Below, in pieces: positions 52,301-60,666 of a stretch of 64,000 nt of DNA (positions within the stretch are counted from its first letter, which is position 1; the number at the start of each line of letters is the position of its first letter). Below the pieces are notes generated by a model that did no database searches, was not told where the DNA came from, and was given only the letters and a program-made list of their open reading frames with translations. Origin of the DNA: an uncultured Clostridia bacterium (GTDB lineage Bacteria; Bacillota; Clostridia; UBA1381). The stretch covers positions 12,137 through 76,136 of the forward strand of contig CAKSDE010000014.1 of the NCBI GenBank assembly GCA_934444735.1. Direction: 5' to 3'. Both the position numbers and the translations under genes were made by a program.

Positions 52301-53060
52301 TATCTATACCTCGGGAAACGATCAGTATTATATGATTATGAAAACGGGGCAGCTGGAATATCAGCGCAACTCGGGCGGAAACGGAGTTATATTGGAAACC
52401 GTGCAGGATGAGAACATCAAGCCGAATGAGTGGATGGACGTGGACTTCGGAGTAGTAAATCTGGGAAATGTCGGTCAGCTCACAATCTTAAAAATAAACG
52501 GACGTGTTGCATATCAGGCAGTGGATTCCTCGGACGATATGGTTCTCAAAAAAGGCTGCTTCCAGCTGATGGCATCAACAGGAACCGAGATTGAGGTGGC
52601 GGCATCGGATAAAGAATTGGGCAGCTTTGATGAGCTTGTTCGGGAATACACATTGAAGATGACAAAGGATCTTTGTACCGATCTTGAAGGGTATAACAGC
52701 GAAAAAGGTGCATTTATACGAAGCGGCAGCACAAAAGCGTATTATAACGGAGATCTGCACGATGCCGATGCGGCAGCGGGCGAGGGTACGGAGATGAAAA
52801 TATCGGAAAAGCTTGCCTGCGAGGTGTTCGGAGGAAATATTTCCGGCGAGAGTATTGTGATCGGAACAAACTCATATACTTTGCCCGAGCACGCGGACGG
52901 AATGATAAATTTGAAAGCGCTTGCACAGTCGGTCGGCAAAGATATTTATTTTCATAACGATCAGAAATTGGCGTTTATTGCGGATAAAATCGATATGCAT
53001 ACCGCGAATTACGGAAGAAAGTTTAATACAACATCAAATGCGATGGCTTTGTATAAATAA
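49371..53060 (+). CDS. giant secreted GH141-like beta-helix protein with LamG-like and stalk modules
   Basis: 1,229 residues; GGAAGGAG upstream. Signal peptide to about 25 (AAA-Q). The GH141-like beta-helix starts at once (KQFHVSPDGSYSAKG, FHEGTYRFDKCVKF, SSDSGTEEHPITYKAAEGE) and runs to about 690, with LDMPGEWYIDHDTNILYYYP, QDGSAIYCGRNFINRGNKI and VYLDDKDCGTEI. Compared with the protein at 41907, the first Asp cluster reads QDGSA instead of NDGGA; the Asp is kept. An FN3-like domain (about 715-805) and a FIVAR-like helical segment (about 820-880) lead to a LamG/DUF1080-like beta-sandwich (about 885-1080) and a degenerate stalk domain at the end (about 1095-1225). Closest in plan to its upstream paralogue; probably a related but different glycosidase. 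Confidence 0.78.
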   Translation: MHKKILSLFLISVLTASILPQAAAQESIKQFHVSPDGSYSAKGTLDSPLDGLESARAAVAKYRLKDPDTTIEVIFHEGTYRFDKCVKFASSDSGTEEHPITYKAAEGETVYFKGSKEVDASKIKTVDDPKILAKLPADARGKVGYINLADQGFKELGGIPITFSMTRADSRLEGAEIFLNNNQQNIARWPNGRDEYDQFASVVSMGGKGAGGEVGGIFTTKDFRLMKWKDAKDAWMVGFPAYDWLYERIKIKSVDVATKQVTLANSAVYGLSMGYSHRYAIVNLLEELDMPGEWYIDHDTNILYYYPERTLKGATFEITTLADNMIYMENVSNVNFQGIIFSQTRSNAFWFRDKMENMTISDCRFENMGRYGIYQQNSTNSKVGVGTETAHQFQENGNENFHLKNNTFYNCGVSAFQLVFGSRDANIPSGSTITNNYVYDNNRVDRRSSGMGFTGVGVEVAYNTIHSTGYGIQYNGADINIHHNEIYNIMNNIQDGSAIYCGRNFINRGNKIHHNYVHDVKSKNPMLKSTLAPAVYLDDKDCGTEIYENIFVGADDGVLINCGMSNKVHDNIVIDATYSVARISTYNLENVASRQRMETQGKTALKFEGYARFPDIKEDLDSGLVGYPARNTIVNNISSGSKNTGYSDLVMGYNTIEDNYEIEKSEFVDAENGDYRLKRDSQYAKLTSALTEDFDMSTIGVQMSEFKKDPIFADGFKLTYPQNGTRGIAVKDITFDWQRPMGGDRFRLVVAKDSGLKDIVYDISTYETTYTLSGFENGRTYYWKVYAYNESLMEYEPIASLGVPYMFTIAKRYKTDTTDLQALVISANAKLEKMKEGDKIGEYKPGTKDALREKVEQAEKMVQLGGYSEEDESRQIADIDDLLNNDNYINGGYINLGDFLSDKANWLTKKPELVEIDEENQTLKITTEGGKPTVIGYTGIEDYSRVLALSFKIKLNFDKNPKGWVGMGLRGNSPIDYIYTSGNDQYYMIMKTGQLEYQRNSGGNGVILETVQDENIKPNEWMDVDFGVVNLGNVGQLTILKINGRVAYQAVDSSDDMVLKKGCFQLMASTGTEIEVAASDKELGSFDELVREYTLKMTKDLCTDLEGYNSEKGAFIRSGSTKAYYNGDLHDADAAAGEGTEMKISEKLACEVFGGNISGESIVIGTNSYTLPEHADGMINLKALAQSVGKDIYFHNDQKLAFIADKIDMHTANYGRKFNTTSNAMALYK

Positions 53061-53125
53061 GGATAAAACAACTATATTACGTTTTATGATTTGTGCCGCT
53101 TTGTGGCGGCGGAATGGAGATTAAG

Positions 53126-54814
53126 ATGAAAACAAGAAAACTTATAGCGGCGTTGGCGGCGACAGTAATGATTCCGACGGCAGTTTGGGGAGAAGCTTCT
53201 TTTACCGTTGAGCCGATAGACTATACGACCGATACGGTAAAAATAAGCGGCAGAACCGACGCGAAAACAACGGAGAATGTAATGCTTATAGTTGCCGTGC
53301 CGGGGGTGGATTTGGATAAAATCAGTGATGATGCGGATAAGATAAAGTATCAGTGGGAAAATGCGGCGGATAAGGACGGTAAGTTTTCGTTTGAGTTTAT
53401 TATGAACTCGAACGAAAACGATGTGTCGGGATATTATGATGTATATGTAAAGTCAAAATCTATGGAGACACCGATCAAAAGCAGCTTTTATTTTGCAACC
53501 GAGCAGGACAGGAAAAACTGTATAAAAGAGATCAATGAAAATGATGCGGAGTATATTGCGCCAAAGCTTTCGGAATACGTAAAGATTTTGGGCATGGAAA
53601 GCTTTGAGGCATTTTCTGGTGCCGATAAGGGCGACATGGCAAAAGGGTTAAAGAAAAAAGCGCCGTTTAAAGAAACCGATTATAAAGCAGTACAGGACTG
53701 TATAAAGGAAAGCGCTGTTTTGTCGTGCTGGAACAATTCAAAGACGGAGTATCTGGCAGATGAGAAATATAATCTGAAAAATGCGGAGCTTATAGGAATG
53801 AGCACTCTTTTGCAGGATAAAAAATCTACGCTTTTTAATATTTACAATGATATGCTTAATTTAACAGGTAAGCAAAATGTTGTTAAATCGCTTGAGGGCA
53901 AAAATTTTGCAAGCTACAGCGATATTTTAAACGGATTTATCGAAAGTGTTATTCTAAACGGTATTTCAGATACGGATCTTATGGGCGGAGAACATATTTC
54001 GGATATTCTGACAGCGGAAAATGCCGCGACGGCAGGAATAAACATCGATAATTATCTTGCAAAGACAGAGTACAGAAATCAGGTCAATAACGCACTTTTG
54101 AAAATCGGCACATTTGCCGGCTTAAAGGAGCTTACGGACGCAATCGACAAGGCATTAAAAGATGCGCAGAATCCGGGAACGCCGGGAAGTACAAACAACG
54201 GAGGGGGAGGAAGTAAAGGCGGCGGAAGTACGGGACCTGCCGCAAGCGCTGCCGCGGACGCAAACAAGCCTAAAGAAGATGTATTTTACGATGTTACGGG
54301 AACACATTGGGCAAAAGAAGCGGTTGAGGCTTTGAATGAAAAGGGCATTATAAGCGGATTTCCCGACAAAACCTTCAGACCGGACGATAAGCTTACAAGA
54401 GAGCAGGCAGTAAAAATTGTTTGCGAGGCTTTTGGAACGGTACAGAGTGATGCGGAAATTTCATTTTCCGATGTTGAGGCAAGCGCATGGTTTGCACCGT
54501 ATATTAAAAGAGCGGTGAGCCGTGGAGTTATAAACGGAATAAGTGAGGATTGCTTCGGTGTGGGAAAGAACATAACAAGACAGGATATTGCCGTTGTGAT
54601 CTGGAGAATGATGGGTAAGCCGGAGAATTCGGAAAAGCCGGGCTTTTCCGATGCGGAAGAAATCAGGGATTATGCAAAATCCGCAGTGGGATATATGAAT
54701 GAGAAAGGGTACATAAAGGGCTATCCCGATAATACGTTCAGACCTGAAAATCCCGTAACCAGAGCCGAGGCGGCAGCGATAATATTCAACTGTGTAAAGG
54801 GGGCGTCTAAATGA
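53126..54814 (+). CDS. SLH-domain surface protein
   Basis: 562 residues from the ATG at 53126 (GGAGATTAAG upstream). Signal peptide to about 21 (VWG-E). An Ig-like N-terminal domain (about 22-120), a helical region (about 125-345), a Gly/Ser-rich linker (about 350-375) and three S-layer homology domains (about 385-562) with the expected motifs: HWAKEAVEALNEKGIISGFP, FRPDDKLTREQAVKIV; SAWFAPYIKRAVSRGVI; AVGYMNEKGYIKGYPDNTF and NPVTRAEAAAIIF. SLH triplets bind pyruvylated secondary wall polymer, so the protein is anchored in the cell wall. Its stop overlaps the start of the next gene by 4 bases, so they are translationally coupled. Confidence 0.9.
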   Translation: MKTRKLIAALAATVMIPTAVWGEASFTVEPIDYTTDTVKISGRTDAKTTENVMLIVAVPGVDLDKISDDADKIKYQWENAADKDGKFSFEFIMNSNENDVSGYYDVYVKSKSMETPIKSSFYFATEQDRKNCIKEINENDAEYIAPKLSEYVKILGMESFEAFSGADKGDMAKGLKKKAPFKETDYKAVQDCIKESAVLSCWNNSKTEYLADEKYNLKNAELIGMSTLLQDKKSTLFNIYNDMLNLTGKQNVVKSLEGKNFASYSDILNGFIESVILNGISDTDLMGGEHISDILTAENAATAGINIDNYLAKTEYRNQVNNALLKIGTFAGLKELTDAIDKALKDAQNPGTPGSTNNGGGGSKGGGSTGPAASAAADANKPKEDVFYDVTGTHWAKEAVEALNEKGIISGFPDKTFRPDDKLTREQAVKIVCEAFGTVQSDAEISFSDVEASAWFAPYIKRAVSRGVINGISEDCFGVGKNITRQDIAVVIWRMMGKPENSEKPGFSDAEEIRDYAKSAVGYMNEKGYIKGYPDNTFRPENPVTRAEAAAIIFNCVKGASK

Positions 54815-57642
54815 AGAAAATAACAGCATTATTGCTTTTGGCGGCGATATCTGTCATGTCATTTGGTACAAGTACGGTCATTGCCGAAGAAAAGGATTAT
54901 TCATATTATCTTAATTTCATAAATAAGCTTGGGATTGCAGAAGATGTGTCGGGTGCCAAGTCGGTGGTGACAAGAGGAGTTTTTGCGGATTATGTGAGCA
55001 GAATATTGGCAGAATCGAAAAATGAAACAAACGACAGCTTTTTTGGAGACGATAACTACAACGATTTGATTCTGCCGGGTGAAAATTTGGGTATTTTTGA
55101 AGATGTTCCCGAGAGCAGCGAATACTATAACGGAGTAAGAGAAGTTTACAGACGGTCTGTAATGAAAGGTATGGGAAACGGAGAGTTTCAGCCGGACAGC
55201 GAAATATCCTTTAAAGAAGTAGCGACGGCGATGGTAAGACTTTTGGGTTACAATATTCAGGTTAAGGACAATGATTATCTGAGCGTTGCCGAAGGCTTGG
55301 GTTTGTTTAAAGGAATTTCATATACGGCGGATAAAAAGATAAGTCTGGAAGAGTTGGCGCTTGTTTTTTATAACTGCTGGGATATTGATGTAATGGAGCT
55401 GAAATATGAGGACGGTAATGTTAATTATTCGATAAAAAACGGTACAAACATATTTGAGGCATATATGTCTGTATATAAATACAGCGGACAATTGGAGAAA
55501 AATCCGTTTACGTCGATATACGGAAACGGCGGAGCCGGTAAGGATAATGTTATTATTTCGGGCGTTGAGTACATTGATAAAGCTGATTATGAGTTTTATG
55601 ATTATATCGGGCGCGATGTTGAATTTTTCTGCAAAGAAGATGAGAGTGCGTACGAAAAAACAATTCTCTGGGGATATCTGAGCGGCAAAGATGAGGCGAT
55701 AACGGTCGGTGCCGATGATGTTGTCGGCTTTGAAAATTACAGATTTACATATTATAACGGAAAAAGAGAAGTCAGCAAAAATGTTGAACAGAACGCAGTA
55801 TTGATCTGTAACGGAACTTATAAGGCAGGCTTTACCACGGACGATTTTGATTTCGACAGCGGTGATGTCACGATTATCAGACCGAAAAATGCAAGCGGCT
55901 ACAGTATAATTACGGTAAATAATTATAAAAGCATGAGAGTGACGCACGTTGATGCGGCAAAGAGCGTAATACACGCACAGGGCGGATATAATGAAGAAGC
56001 ATCGGCGATTAAGACGGATTCCGATACGATTGAGCCGTGGAGAGTGCGCTATTATATGGATAATGCCGAAACTGATCTGAAAAGTATAACGGACGGCATG
56101 GTGATAGACGTTTTGCAGAGTGACGGATACTTAAAAATCGTTGCAGTGAATAAGGCGGCTTATAAACTGAGCCTTGCAAGTATCGGGAATGAAGATGACG
56201 GCGCGGAGCTGATTTTTGCCGACGGAACAAAGTATACGATGCCGTATTCGTACTATGATTCGATGAAGCGTGCAAATGCCGAGCCGAAAATAGGGAATAT
56301 CTATAATATTGCGCTTAATTCATTCGGCAAAATCGCGTATATGGAATGTGTAAAGGAAGAGCCGGCAACGGGATTTGTCTATATTATCAGGGTTATAAAA
56401 GATGATGAGCTTGATAAAATCGGGTATATTAAATATATGAACGATAAAGGTGACATTATCCTTGCTGAAATCCAAGAGAATGCGAAGTTTACCAATCAGG
56501 AAAGGACAAGCATCAAGATAAAAAACAGTGATACCATTTCTAAGATTGTTGATAAAGACGGCGCGCCGTATGAGGGTGTTGCAAAGATTGAAAAGGACAA
56601 GGACGGCTCGGTTACACAGATACTTCTCCCGGCAGATGACGGAAAATCAAGGGATAATGTATTCGGTACAATGGTTTATAAAAAGAATGTTGTCTATTGC
56701 GGCTCGCCGAGCTATAAGCATTTTGAGGGGTTGATGTTTGACGATAATAAAATCATTTTTAATGTGGATAAAAACAAAGAAGATGAAAATAAAAGATATA
56801 AAATTTGTGACAGCACAAGATTAAGAGACGGAACGGAGTACAATGTTTCGGGGTATAACTTTTATTCGGATTCGTCGGTGGCAAACTGCATAGTGGTAAA
56901 CGGCACAATCCCTGAAAAATTCATGTCGGGTGACAGTATGTATGTGATCGATAAGGTTTATGAGGATTTGTACGGTGATGATGAGGCGGTTACTATGGTA
57001 AAGGCATACAGTCTGAGCCAGTATAGCGATCCGGAGGAGCTTACTTTCCCGACAGAGGGTGACAGTGTGACAAAAGCGGAAACGTTTTTTGATGAAAAAG
57101 CCGGGGTTAAGCTAAAAAAGGGTGATATTATTTATGCAGAGATTGAGGATAATTATATCGTAAGAGCCGTTTTGGTATACCGTATTTTTAATGAAGATGG
57201 AGAATCAAATCTTTATGCGACAAGCGGTGTGTATGATCCGGAAAACGGTGTCAAAACGAATCCGTACGGTATAAACGAGGATTTTAAAATTCAGGCGACA
57301 AATAACTTGACAAGTATACGCGGAGGCGGAATAGATTCAAGATTCTTTGCCGGAAGTGTTTATGATTTTGAGCTTAGTAAATATATAACATACACATCTC
57401 AGCCGGTGCGTGAGGGAAAGAAGTACGATACGTCAAAATCAAGTGCGAGATATTTTACCGAAACACTGAGTATCCCGTACAGATATATAGCAATTGATGT
57501 TGACGGTAAGAATATAAATGTAAGAAAGGGTACAACATCGGATATTGTTACTTATAAAAATGCGGGCGCAGGGTGTACGGAGCTGTTTTTAAGAACAAGC
57601 TTTGCGGTTATAAGACAAATGGTTCTGATAAACAGAAGATAA
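54811..57642 (+). CDS. SLH-containing surface protein, paralogue of the locus 1 protein
   Basis: 943 residues, overlapping the previous gene (ATGA). Signal peptide to about 26 (VIA-E). Residues about 30-200 carry SLH-like repeats (VVTRGVFADYVSRIL; YYNGVREVYRRSVMKGMGNG; EISFKEVATAMVRLLGYNI; ISLEELALVFYNCWDID), better preserved than in the 827-residue protein at 8587. The other 740 residues are beta-rich, with repeated short domains (GYSIITVNNYKSMRVTHVDA; DNVFGTMVYKKNVVYCG) and no catalytic motif. Both paralogues sit late in their locus, next to a cytoplasmic glycosidase, so they probably do the same job in display or glycan capture. Function inferred. Confidence 0.78.
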   Translation: MKKITALLLLAAISVMSFGTSTVIAEEKDYSYYLNFINKLGIAEDVSGAKSVVTRGVFADYVSRILAESKNETNDSFFGDDNYNDLILPGENLGIFEDVPESSEYYNGVREVYRRSVMKGMGNGEFQPDSEISFKEVATAMVRLLGYNIQVKDNDYLSVAEGLGLFKGISYTADKKISLEELALVFYNCWDIDVMELKYEDGNVNYSIKNGTNIFEAYMSVYKYSGQLEKNPFTSIYGNGGAGKDNVIISGVEYIDKADYEFYDYIGRDVEFFCKEDESAYEKTILWGYLSGKDEAITVGADDVVGFENYRFTYYNGKREVSKNVEQNAVLICNGTYKAGFTTDDFDFDSGDVTIIRPKNASGYSIITVNNYKSMRVTHVDAAKSVIHAQGGYNEEASAIKTDSDTIEPWRVRYYMDNAETDLKSITDGMVIDVLQSDGYLKIVAVNKAAYKLSLASIGNEDDGAELIFADGTKYTMPYSYYDSMKRANAEPKIGNIYNIALNSFGKIAYMECVKEEPATGFVYIIRVIKDDELDKIGYIKYMNDKGDIILAEIQENAKFTNQERTSIKIKNSDTISKIVDKDGAPYEGVAKIEKDKDGSVTQILLPADDGKSRDNVFGTMVYKKNVVYCGSPSYKHFEGLMFDDNKIIFNVDKNKEDENKRYKICDSTRLRDGTEYNVSGYNFYSDSSVANCIVVNGTIPEKFMSGDSMYVIDKVYEDLYGDDEAVTMVKAYSLSQYSDPEELTFPTEGDSVTKAETFFDEKAGVKLKKGDIIYAEIEDNYIVRAVLVYRIFNEDGESNLYATSGVYDPENGVKTNPYGINEDFKIQATNNLTSIRGGGIDSRFFAGSVYDFELSKYITYTSQPVREGKKYDTSKSSARYFTETLSIPYRYIAIDVDGKNINVRKGTTSDIVTYKNAGAGCTELFLRTSFAVIRQMVLINRR

Positions 57643-57651
57643 TAAATATAT

Positions 57652-57684
57652 GAAAGTTCTGAAAGCAGTATTTTCAGAACTTTC
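57652..57684 (+). terminator. hairpin before the GH67-like gene
   Basis: Perfect 13-bp stem GAAAGTTCTGAAA / TTTCAGAACTTTC with a 7-base loop, 10 bases after the stop codon. No T-run follows, so termination may be partial. Confidence 0.65.
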
Positions 57685-57707
57685 GGCGTTGTTTGATGGG
57701 AGATAAA

Positions 57708-59159
57708 ATGAATAACAATAAATTTAAGTTGATATACGGGGAGTTTTCGGGGATAGAGAGAAAAGCAGTTGAATTTACCGCTGCAAATTTTATGGGAGAG
57801 TTGGGGATTGTTATTCCGACCGAAAAAGCGGAAAATGTGGCAGAAAGTGATTTAAAGGGCTGCAATTTGATCGTTGTCGGAACGGTTGAGAGTAATTGCA
57901 TATTAAAAACGCTTTCGGAAAAGGGTTTTTATAAGCCGAACTGCAAAAAAGAGGGTTACAGTATAAAAATTGCGGATAATCCGTATGACGGGGAAAATAA
58001 AATTATCATTGTATGTGGCAGTGATGATAACGGTACGCTCTATGGTGCGGCAGAGCTTATCGAAAGCGTCATTCCGTATCTGGATAACATTGACGCGGAG
58101 CAAAGATATCCCGATGTGACTTTTGATAATGAATTTTTTAAGGATTATGAGGTGCAGGATTCGCCTTCGTTTAAGATGCGCGGCATATGGAGTTGGGGAC
58201 ACGTTGTGTACGATTACAGAAGATACATTGAGAATATGGCGCATCTTAAAATGAATACGCTTATTTTGTGGAATGACCATGTGCCGCTTAATATTGATGA
58301 TGTGATTGAGGAAGCACACAGCTGGGGGATAAAGATATATCTCGGATTTTCCTGGGGGTGGAACGAGGCGCGTCCCGAAAACGGCGGACTTGATATTTCT
58401 GATGAGGATAAGCTTTTAAAGATACAGGATTCGATTATTGAGAATTATAAAAATAACTATAGGAATCTTGATATCGACGGGATCTATTTTCAGTCATTTA
58501 CCGAAACGGAAAAAGATGAGATAAATCATGTTGTGATTGCCGAGAGAGTTGTTAAATTCGTAAATGATACCGCGGAGAAGATTTTAAGTATCTCTCCGAA
58601 CCTGGCAGTAATGTTCGGACTTCATGCAAGCAGCGTTTCGGATAAGATAGAGTATATCAAAAAGACAGACAAGCGTGTGATGATTGTGTGGGAGGACGCA
58701 GGGGCGTTTCCGTATTCCTATACACCGCGAAAATTAGAGGATTATGATAAGACCGTTGAGTTTTCGGCAAAAATTGCGGTATTGCGAGGAGGAAATGAGC
58801 GTTTCGGAGTGGTGACAAAAGGATTAACCTGCCTTGACTGGCTTTCTTTTTCACATTTGAAGGGCGAATTTGTGATGGGAAAACAGCAGGACTTCAGAGA
58901 AAGACGGACACGGGAAAAGGAAAAGTTATGGAAGTATATTGATGCGTATTGGGTTAAAAATGCAAAATATGCATATGATGTTTTTAAAGCTTTGCGGAGA
59001 AGCAATCCCGATACGATGGTGACAGCGCTTATTGAGGACGGTATGTTTGAGGAAGAGATACATAAATCGGCGGCAATATTTGCCGGAATGCTGTGGGATA
59101 CCGAAAGTGATGTTGATGAGCTGGTGCTTAAAGCATCAATCAGAAATGATGTGAAGTAA
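57708..59159 (+). CDS. cytoplasmic glycoside hydrolase with GH67/GH20-like N-terminal domain
   Basis: The ATG at 57708 has GGGAG 5 bases upstream; earlier in-frame starts at 57693 and 57696 overlap that site. 483 residues, no signal peptide. Residues about 1-125 form the alpha/beta domain that precedes the barrel in GH67/GH20-type enzymes (NLIVVGTVESN ... IIIVCGSDDNGTLYGAAELIE). The rest is a TIM barrel (FKMRGIWSWGHVVYDYRRYI, MNTLILWNDHVPLN, WGIKIYLGFSWGW, DIDGIYFQSFTETEKDE). Acidic residues in FTETEKDE and VWEDAG are candidate catalytic residues, not proven. Alpha-glucuronidase is the best-known activity of the group, so imported uronate-bearing oligosaccharide is possible. It closes locus 2 as GH3 closes locus 1. 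An IS remnant follows at once. Confidence 0.65.
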   Translation: MNNNKFKLIYGEFSGIERKAVEFTAANFMGELGIVIPTEKAENVAESDLKGCNLIVVGTVESNCILKTLSEKGFYKPNCKKEGYSIKIADNPYDGENKIIIVCGSDDNGTLYGAAELIESVIPYLDNIDAEQRYPDVTFDNEFFKDYEVQDSPSFKMRGIWSWGHVVYDYRRYIENMAHLKMNTLILWNDHVPLNIDDVIEEAHSWGIKIYLGFSWGWNEARPENGGLDISDEDKLLKIQDSIIENYKNNYRNLDIDGIYFQSFTETEKDEINHVVIAERVVKFVNDTAEKILSISPNLAVMFGLHASSVSDKIEYIKKTDKRVMIVWEDAGAFPYSYTPRKLEDYDKTVEFSAKIAVLRGGNERFGVVTKGLTCLDWLSFSHLKGEFVMGKQQDFRERRTREKEKLWKYIDAYWVKNAKYAYDVFKALRRSNPDTMVTALIEDGMFEEEIHKSAAIFAGMLWDTESDVDELVLKASIRNDVK

Positions 59160-59185
59160 AGGCAAATGTGTCTTGATATATCTGA

Positions 59186-59564
59186 ATAAGCGATGTCTAT
59201 ACCGTCATAGACGCACAAAGCCGTGAAGAAGCCAAAAAGCTTATGGCTGACTGGATACTATCGGCGCAAAACAGCGGTATTCCCGAATATACCTCATGCT
59301 CGAACACACTCATCAATTGGCAGACCGGAATATTGAACTCATTTGATGTTCCGTACTCCAACGGTTTTACCGAAGGCTGCAACAACAAAATTAAGGTGAT
59401 TAAACGCAATGCTTACGGCTATCGTAATTTCGAGCGTTTCAGAAAGCGTATTCTTCACGCTTTCTCCTACAAAAACGACCTTGCTTTGCAAGGTCATTAA
59501 TTATCATTATTCGATTGTCTATTCCTTTGCGGATTTTATTCACCACAACTATTGACAAAGAACC
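59186..59564 (+). mobile_element. ISL3-family remnant with intact right end
   Basis: From a point 26 bases after the glycosidase stop the frame reads the C-terminus of an ISL3 transposase: DVYTVIDAQSREEAKKLMAD, then PYSNGFTEGCNNKIKVIKRN and YGYRNFERFRKRILH. The coding part ends at 59500, next to a small hairpin (GACCTTGC / GCAAGGTC). The sequence CCACAACTATTGACAAAGAACC (59543-59564, read in two parts) looks like the right terminal inverted repeat of ISL3 elements. The left two-thirds is missing, so the element is dead. Integrase sequence starts directly after the terminal CC. Confidence 0.8.
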
Positions 59565-60052
59565 TAAAATTTGACGATATTTCAATGGTCGATAAAACTG
59601 TTCATATATGCAAAACAATGCAAAGAGTTCAAAATTTTGCACCGTTAAAGGAAACAAAAACAGATGTAATTATATCAACACCCAAAAGCAAAAGTTCTGT
59701 CCGTGATATTCCTATGCCGGAATTTTTAATAACTGCAATTACAAAAAATAATATGTATGTTCCGAAAGCATATCTGCTTACGGGAGAATTGCACAGTTAT
59801 GTTGAGCCGAGAACGCTTGAAAACAGATTTAAAAGCTGTATTCGTTCCTGCGGAATTGCAAATGTATCTTTTCACACACTTCAGCATACTTTTGCAACCC
59901 GTTGTGTCGAACTGGGGTTTGAAACCAAAAGTTTAAACGAGATTTTAGGTCATTCAAGCGTCAATATAACTCTTAACAGATATGTTCATTCATCAATGGA
60001 GCTAAAGCGTATTAATATGGAAAAACTGAATTTATCGCCGTCAATTTTTTAG
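59565..60052 (+). pseudogene. tyrosine integrase, C-terminal fragment after ISL3 insertion
   Basis: Starts exactly at the ISL3 right end with KFDDISMVDKTVHICKTMQ and runs through the catalytic domain: TPKSKSSVRDIPMPEFL (beta-hairpin Lys region), then SFHTLQHTFATRCVELGFE, ILGHSSVNITLNRYVHSS with the Tyr nucleophile. The HxxR box reads HTLQ, so the catalytic Arg is Gln. The N-terminal half is absent. The overlap with the integrase piece at 15986 (LRW versus LKF in the same motif) shows it is a different integrase gene. Not functional as it stands. Confidence 0.85.
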
Positions 60053-60058
60053 TCGGCA

Positions 60059-60100
60059 AAAGAGCCGCAAACAAGCATTTATCTTGTGTTGCGGCTCTTT
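60059..60100 (+). terminator. terminator of the integrase remnant
   Basis: AAGAGCCGCAA / TTGCGGCTCTT with an inner ACAAG / CTTGT stem and a T-run after it, a few bases after the stop codon. 60101-60381 beyond it shows no gene I can support. Confidence 0.85.
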
Positions 60101-60381
60101 TTCGTATAGTTATGTACTCTACGAAATATAAAAACACACTATTATTTTCTTGTTTTCAAATGATTATGGCAAGGGGGTAGAATAAATTTGTGACTCAAGC
60201 TCAAAAAAGAATAATTCAAAACCGCTTATATTGATGAATTTGCTGAAAATTTATCAATGTTCTGCGAAAAGAAAGGGGGTTATAAAAAGTCCGGGGATTT
60301 ATACGGATGGACTTGAAAAAATTACATCCGTATGCAAATTGAAAAAAACAAAAATTATAACAAGGATTGGGGGTGATGAAG

Positions 60382-60666
60382 ATGATTGAAAAAGAAAAGG
60401 TATTAAAAGTGATTAATGATTTTGGCATTGCCCGCGCGGAGCAAAAAAATAAATTTGTCAAAACAGAACAAGAAAATAACGTAAGAAGTATTTCAGATGT
60501 TAAGCTTGTTTACAAAGATAAAGAATTAAATCTTATGAAGGCATATGCTGAAATAAAAAGGGAAATGGATAGTAATTTTAAAAATAACTATATCAGTTAT
60601 CTGTCATATTTATTTGATGGCTTATTGATATTGGACAATTCGGAGAAAGAGGTGTTTGAAAAGTGA
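60382..60666 (+). CDS. unknown 94-residue protein
   Basis: GGGGGTGATGAAG precedes the ATG at 60382; an ATG two codons earlier is too close to that site. The protein is charged and helical (EKEKVLKVINDFGIARAEQK, KAYAEIKREMDSNFKNNYI) and ends NSEKEVFEK. No signal peptide or known domain is visible. Its stop overlaps the GTG of the next gene, so the two are coupled. It lies in mobile-element debris. Function unknown. Confidence 0.5.
   Translation: MIEKEKVLKVINDFGIARAEQKNKFVKTEQENNVRSISDVKLVYKDKELNLMKAYAEIKREMDSNFKNNYISYLSYLFDGLLILDNSEKEVFEK

Noticed and set aside
15509..60052. A 43-kb inversion with breakpoints in one integrase gene: N-terminal half at 15986-16624 (minus), C-terminal half at 59565-60052 (plus).
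   Set aside because: Reverting the inversion would join the halves correctly, but both pieces contain the same conserved motif with different sequence (GLRWQD against LKFDD), and each junction is explained by a different IS. They are two related integrases, each cut near the same place.
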